Source: Rhodobiaceae bacterium
GTDB taxonomy: Bacteria > Pseudomonadota > Alphaproteobacteria > Parvibaculales > Parvibaculaceae
DNA: 6,272 bases
Assembly (NCBI GenBank): GCA_027352645.1
Contig: DAIEIL010000167.1
Span: 1-6,272, forward strand
Reading direction: 5' to 3'
Both the position numbers and the translations under genes were made by a program. Positions 5,397 through 6,272 of this stretch are shown here, piece after piece. How positions within the stretch are numbered: position 1 is the first letter of the stretch; the number at the start of each line of letters is the position of its first letter. The notes beneath the pieces were generated by a model that was given only the letters and a program-made list of their open reading frames with translations, was not told the origin of the DNA and searched no databases.

Positions 5397-6272
5397 ATGG
5401 AAATCAAATCGAACAATGTCCTGATCGGGACTTTCGCGTTGGTGGTTCTGGCCTGCATCTTCGGCTTCGCGCTCTGGATCAGCCAGGTGCAGCTCGACCG
5501 CCAATATTCCTATTACCAGATCATTTTCCGCGGCTCGGTCTCTGGCCTGAGCAAGTCGGGTTCCGTTCAGTTCAACGGACTTCCGGTCGGACGTGTGATG
5601 GATCTTCACCTCGACGAGAACGACCCGAGCGAGGTCGTCGCGCTGATCCAGCTCGACGCGCGCACGCCCGTGAAGGAGGACTCGATCGCCCAGCTCGAAG
5701 CCTCGGGCATCACCGGCGTCGCGGTCATCCAGATCACGGGCGGCAGCCCCGGCTCGCAGCTTCTGAAGCCGAAGACCGGCGAGACCTATGCGACCATTCG
5801 CGGCGCGCCCTCGACCTTGCAGGAACTCGCGAAATCGGCCCCCGAAACATTGCAGAGTGCCAACCAGCTTCTTCAGGAGCTGAACGCCACGCTCGCCAAC
5901 AATCAGAAATCGATCGGCCATGTCGTCGAGAATATCGACAAGCTCTCGACCGAGCTTGCCGACAGTTCCGCGGACATGAAGCGGGCGATCAAGAATCTCG
6001 CCGACGCGTCGGAGCATTTCAGTTCACTCAGCCGCAGCGCGGATAGTCTGGTCAAGAACGATGCCAAGGGGCTCATCGCCGATCTGCGCAACACCTCGGA
6101 GTCTTATCGTCACGTTGCGGACAATCTCGACCAGCTTCTGCGCGTCAACGGCCCGGCCATCAACCGCATGAGCCGGGACGGGCTGACCCAGATTCCGCAG
6201 CTCGTCTCCGAGACGCGCGAGTTGGTCACCGCGCTCGATCGCATCGTTTCCCGCGCCCAGGACGATCCGGCG
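5397..6272 (+). CDS. mlaD: MlaD-type MCE-domain substrate-binding protein, 3' end off the right edge
   Basis: The reading frame is open from the ATG at 5397 to the window end, giving 292 residues without a stop; it starts 18 bases after the mlaF stop. The N-terminus MEIKSNNVLIGTF leads into a single membrane anchor (about 8-29, ending LWISQ). An MCE domain follows (about 39-117): YQIIFRGSVSGLSKSGSVQF, then FNGLPVGRVMDLHLDEND, then LEASGITGVAVIQITGG. After a linker (GAPSTLQELA) comes a long, almost proline-free, heptad-like helical region (about 139-292) rich in Leu, Ser, Asn and Asp. MCE proteins form periplasmic hexameric rings anchored to the permease and pass lipid through their central pore. 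E. coli MlaD is about 183 residues and ends soon after the ring, so this protein is much longer; its helices could build a tube or needle reaching across the periplasm, as in other long-tailed MCE proteins (inference). The ribosome-binding site is weak (AGGCGG lies 16 bases or more upstream), which fits coupled translation. Confidence 0.93.
   Translation, partial: MEIKSNNVLIGTFALVVLACIFGFALWISQVQLDRQYSYYQIIFRGSVSGLSKSGSVQFNGLPVGRVMDLHLDENDPSEVVALIQLDARTPVKEDSIAQLEASGITGVAVIQITGGSPGSQLLKPKTGETYATIRGAPSTLQELAKSAPETLQSANQLLQELNATLANNQKSIGHVVENIDKLSTELADSSADMKRAIKNLADASEHFSSLSRSADSLVKNDAKGLIADLRNTSESYRHVADNLDQLLRVNGPAINRMSRDGLTQIPQLVSETRELVTALDRIVSRAQDDPA

Noticed and set aside
5445..5456. Possible lipobox (VLAC, Cys20) in MlaD
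   Set aside because: The Cys lies in the middle of a hydrophobic anchor that continues for about eight residues past it; MlaD homologues are anchored by this helix, not by lipidation.
4359..6017. Minus-strand open frame of 552 codons opposite mlaE-mlaF-mlaD
   Set aside because: It spans three real genes in antisense; its translation is His/Arg/Asp/Glu-rich with no recognisable domain, an artefact of codon bias.
4442..6046. Plus-strand open frame of 534 codons across the mla operon
   Set aside because: Wrong frame relative to the ATPase and MCE motifs; very Arg-rich and without hydrophobic segments.

Overview
This is a high-GC window (above 60 % by eye) from a Gram-negative bacterium, most likely an alphaproteobacterium of the Rhizobiales/Parvibaculum type. 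The reasons are a DgcA-type enolase-superfamily enzyme, a CHASE2-cyclase, a small periplasmic c-type cytochrome and a compact MlaE-MlaF-MlaD lipid-transport operon whose permease carries a fused STAS domain. The taxonomic call is inference from gene content and protein style; there is no rRNA marker in the window.

Layout. The left half is transcribed leftwards: (i) the first 74 codons of a dipeptide epimerase / N-acetyl-D-Glu racemase gene running off the left edge (1-224); (ii) a 757-residue CHASE2-cyclase homology membrane protein (364-2637); (iii) a 137-residue secreted class I cytochrome c (2845-3258). The gaps between them carry hairpins: a 14-bp stem with one mismatch behind the cytochrome gene, and a weaker stem behind the CHASE2 gene. 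An intergenic region of about 160 bp with a perfect 7-bp inverted repeat then separates the cytochrome gene from a rightward operon.

The right half is that operon: mlaE (STAS-fused permease, 3421-4593, probably a TTG start), mlaF (ATPase, 4590-5378, ATGA overlap with mlaE) and mlaD (MCE-domain protein, 5397 to the right edge, incomplete). Together they should form an inner-membrane ABC complex that moves phospholipid or another hydrophobic molecule between the inner membrane and the periplasm or outer membrane. The fused STAS domain probably takes the place of a separate MlaB. An auxiliary lipoprotein gene would be expected just beyond the right edge.

Most of the window is ordinary, well-conserved chromosomal content. 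The most notable observation is that the cyclase domain of the CHASE2 protein lacks most of the class III catalytic residues (first metal Asp, purine-specifying Lys and Thr/Asp, and transition-state Asn and Arg are all substituted) while the fold-defining sequence stays intact and in frame. It therefore looks like a pseudo-cyclase rather than a working nucleotide cyclase. I found no RNA genes, insertion sequences, CRISPR arrays or attachment sites.
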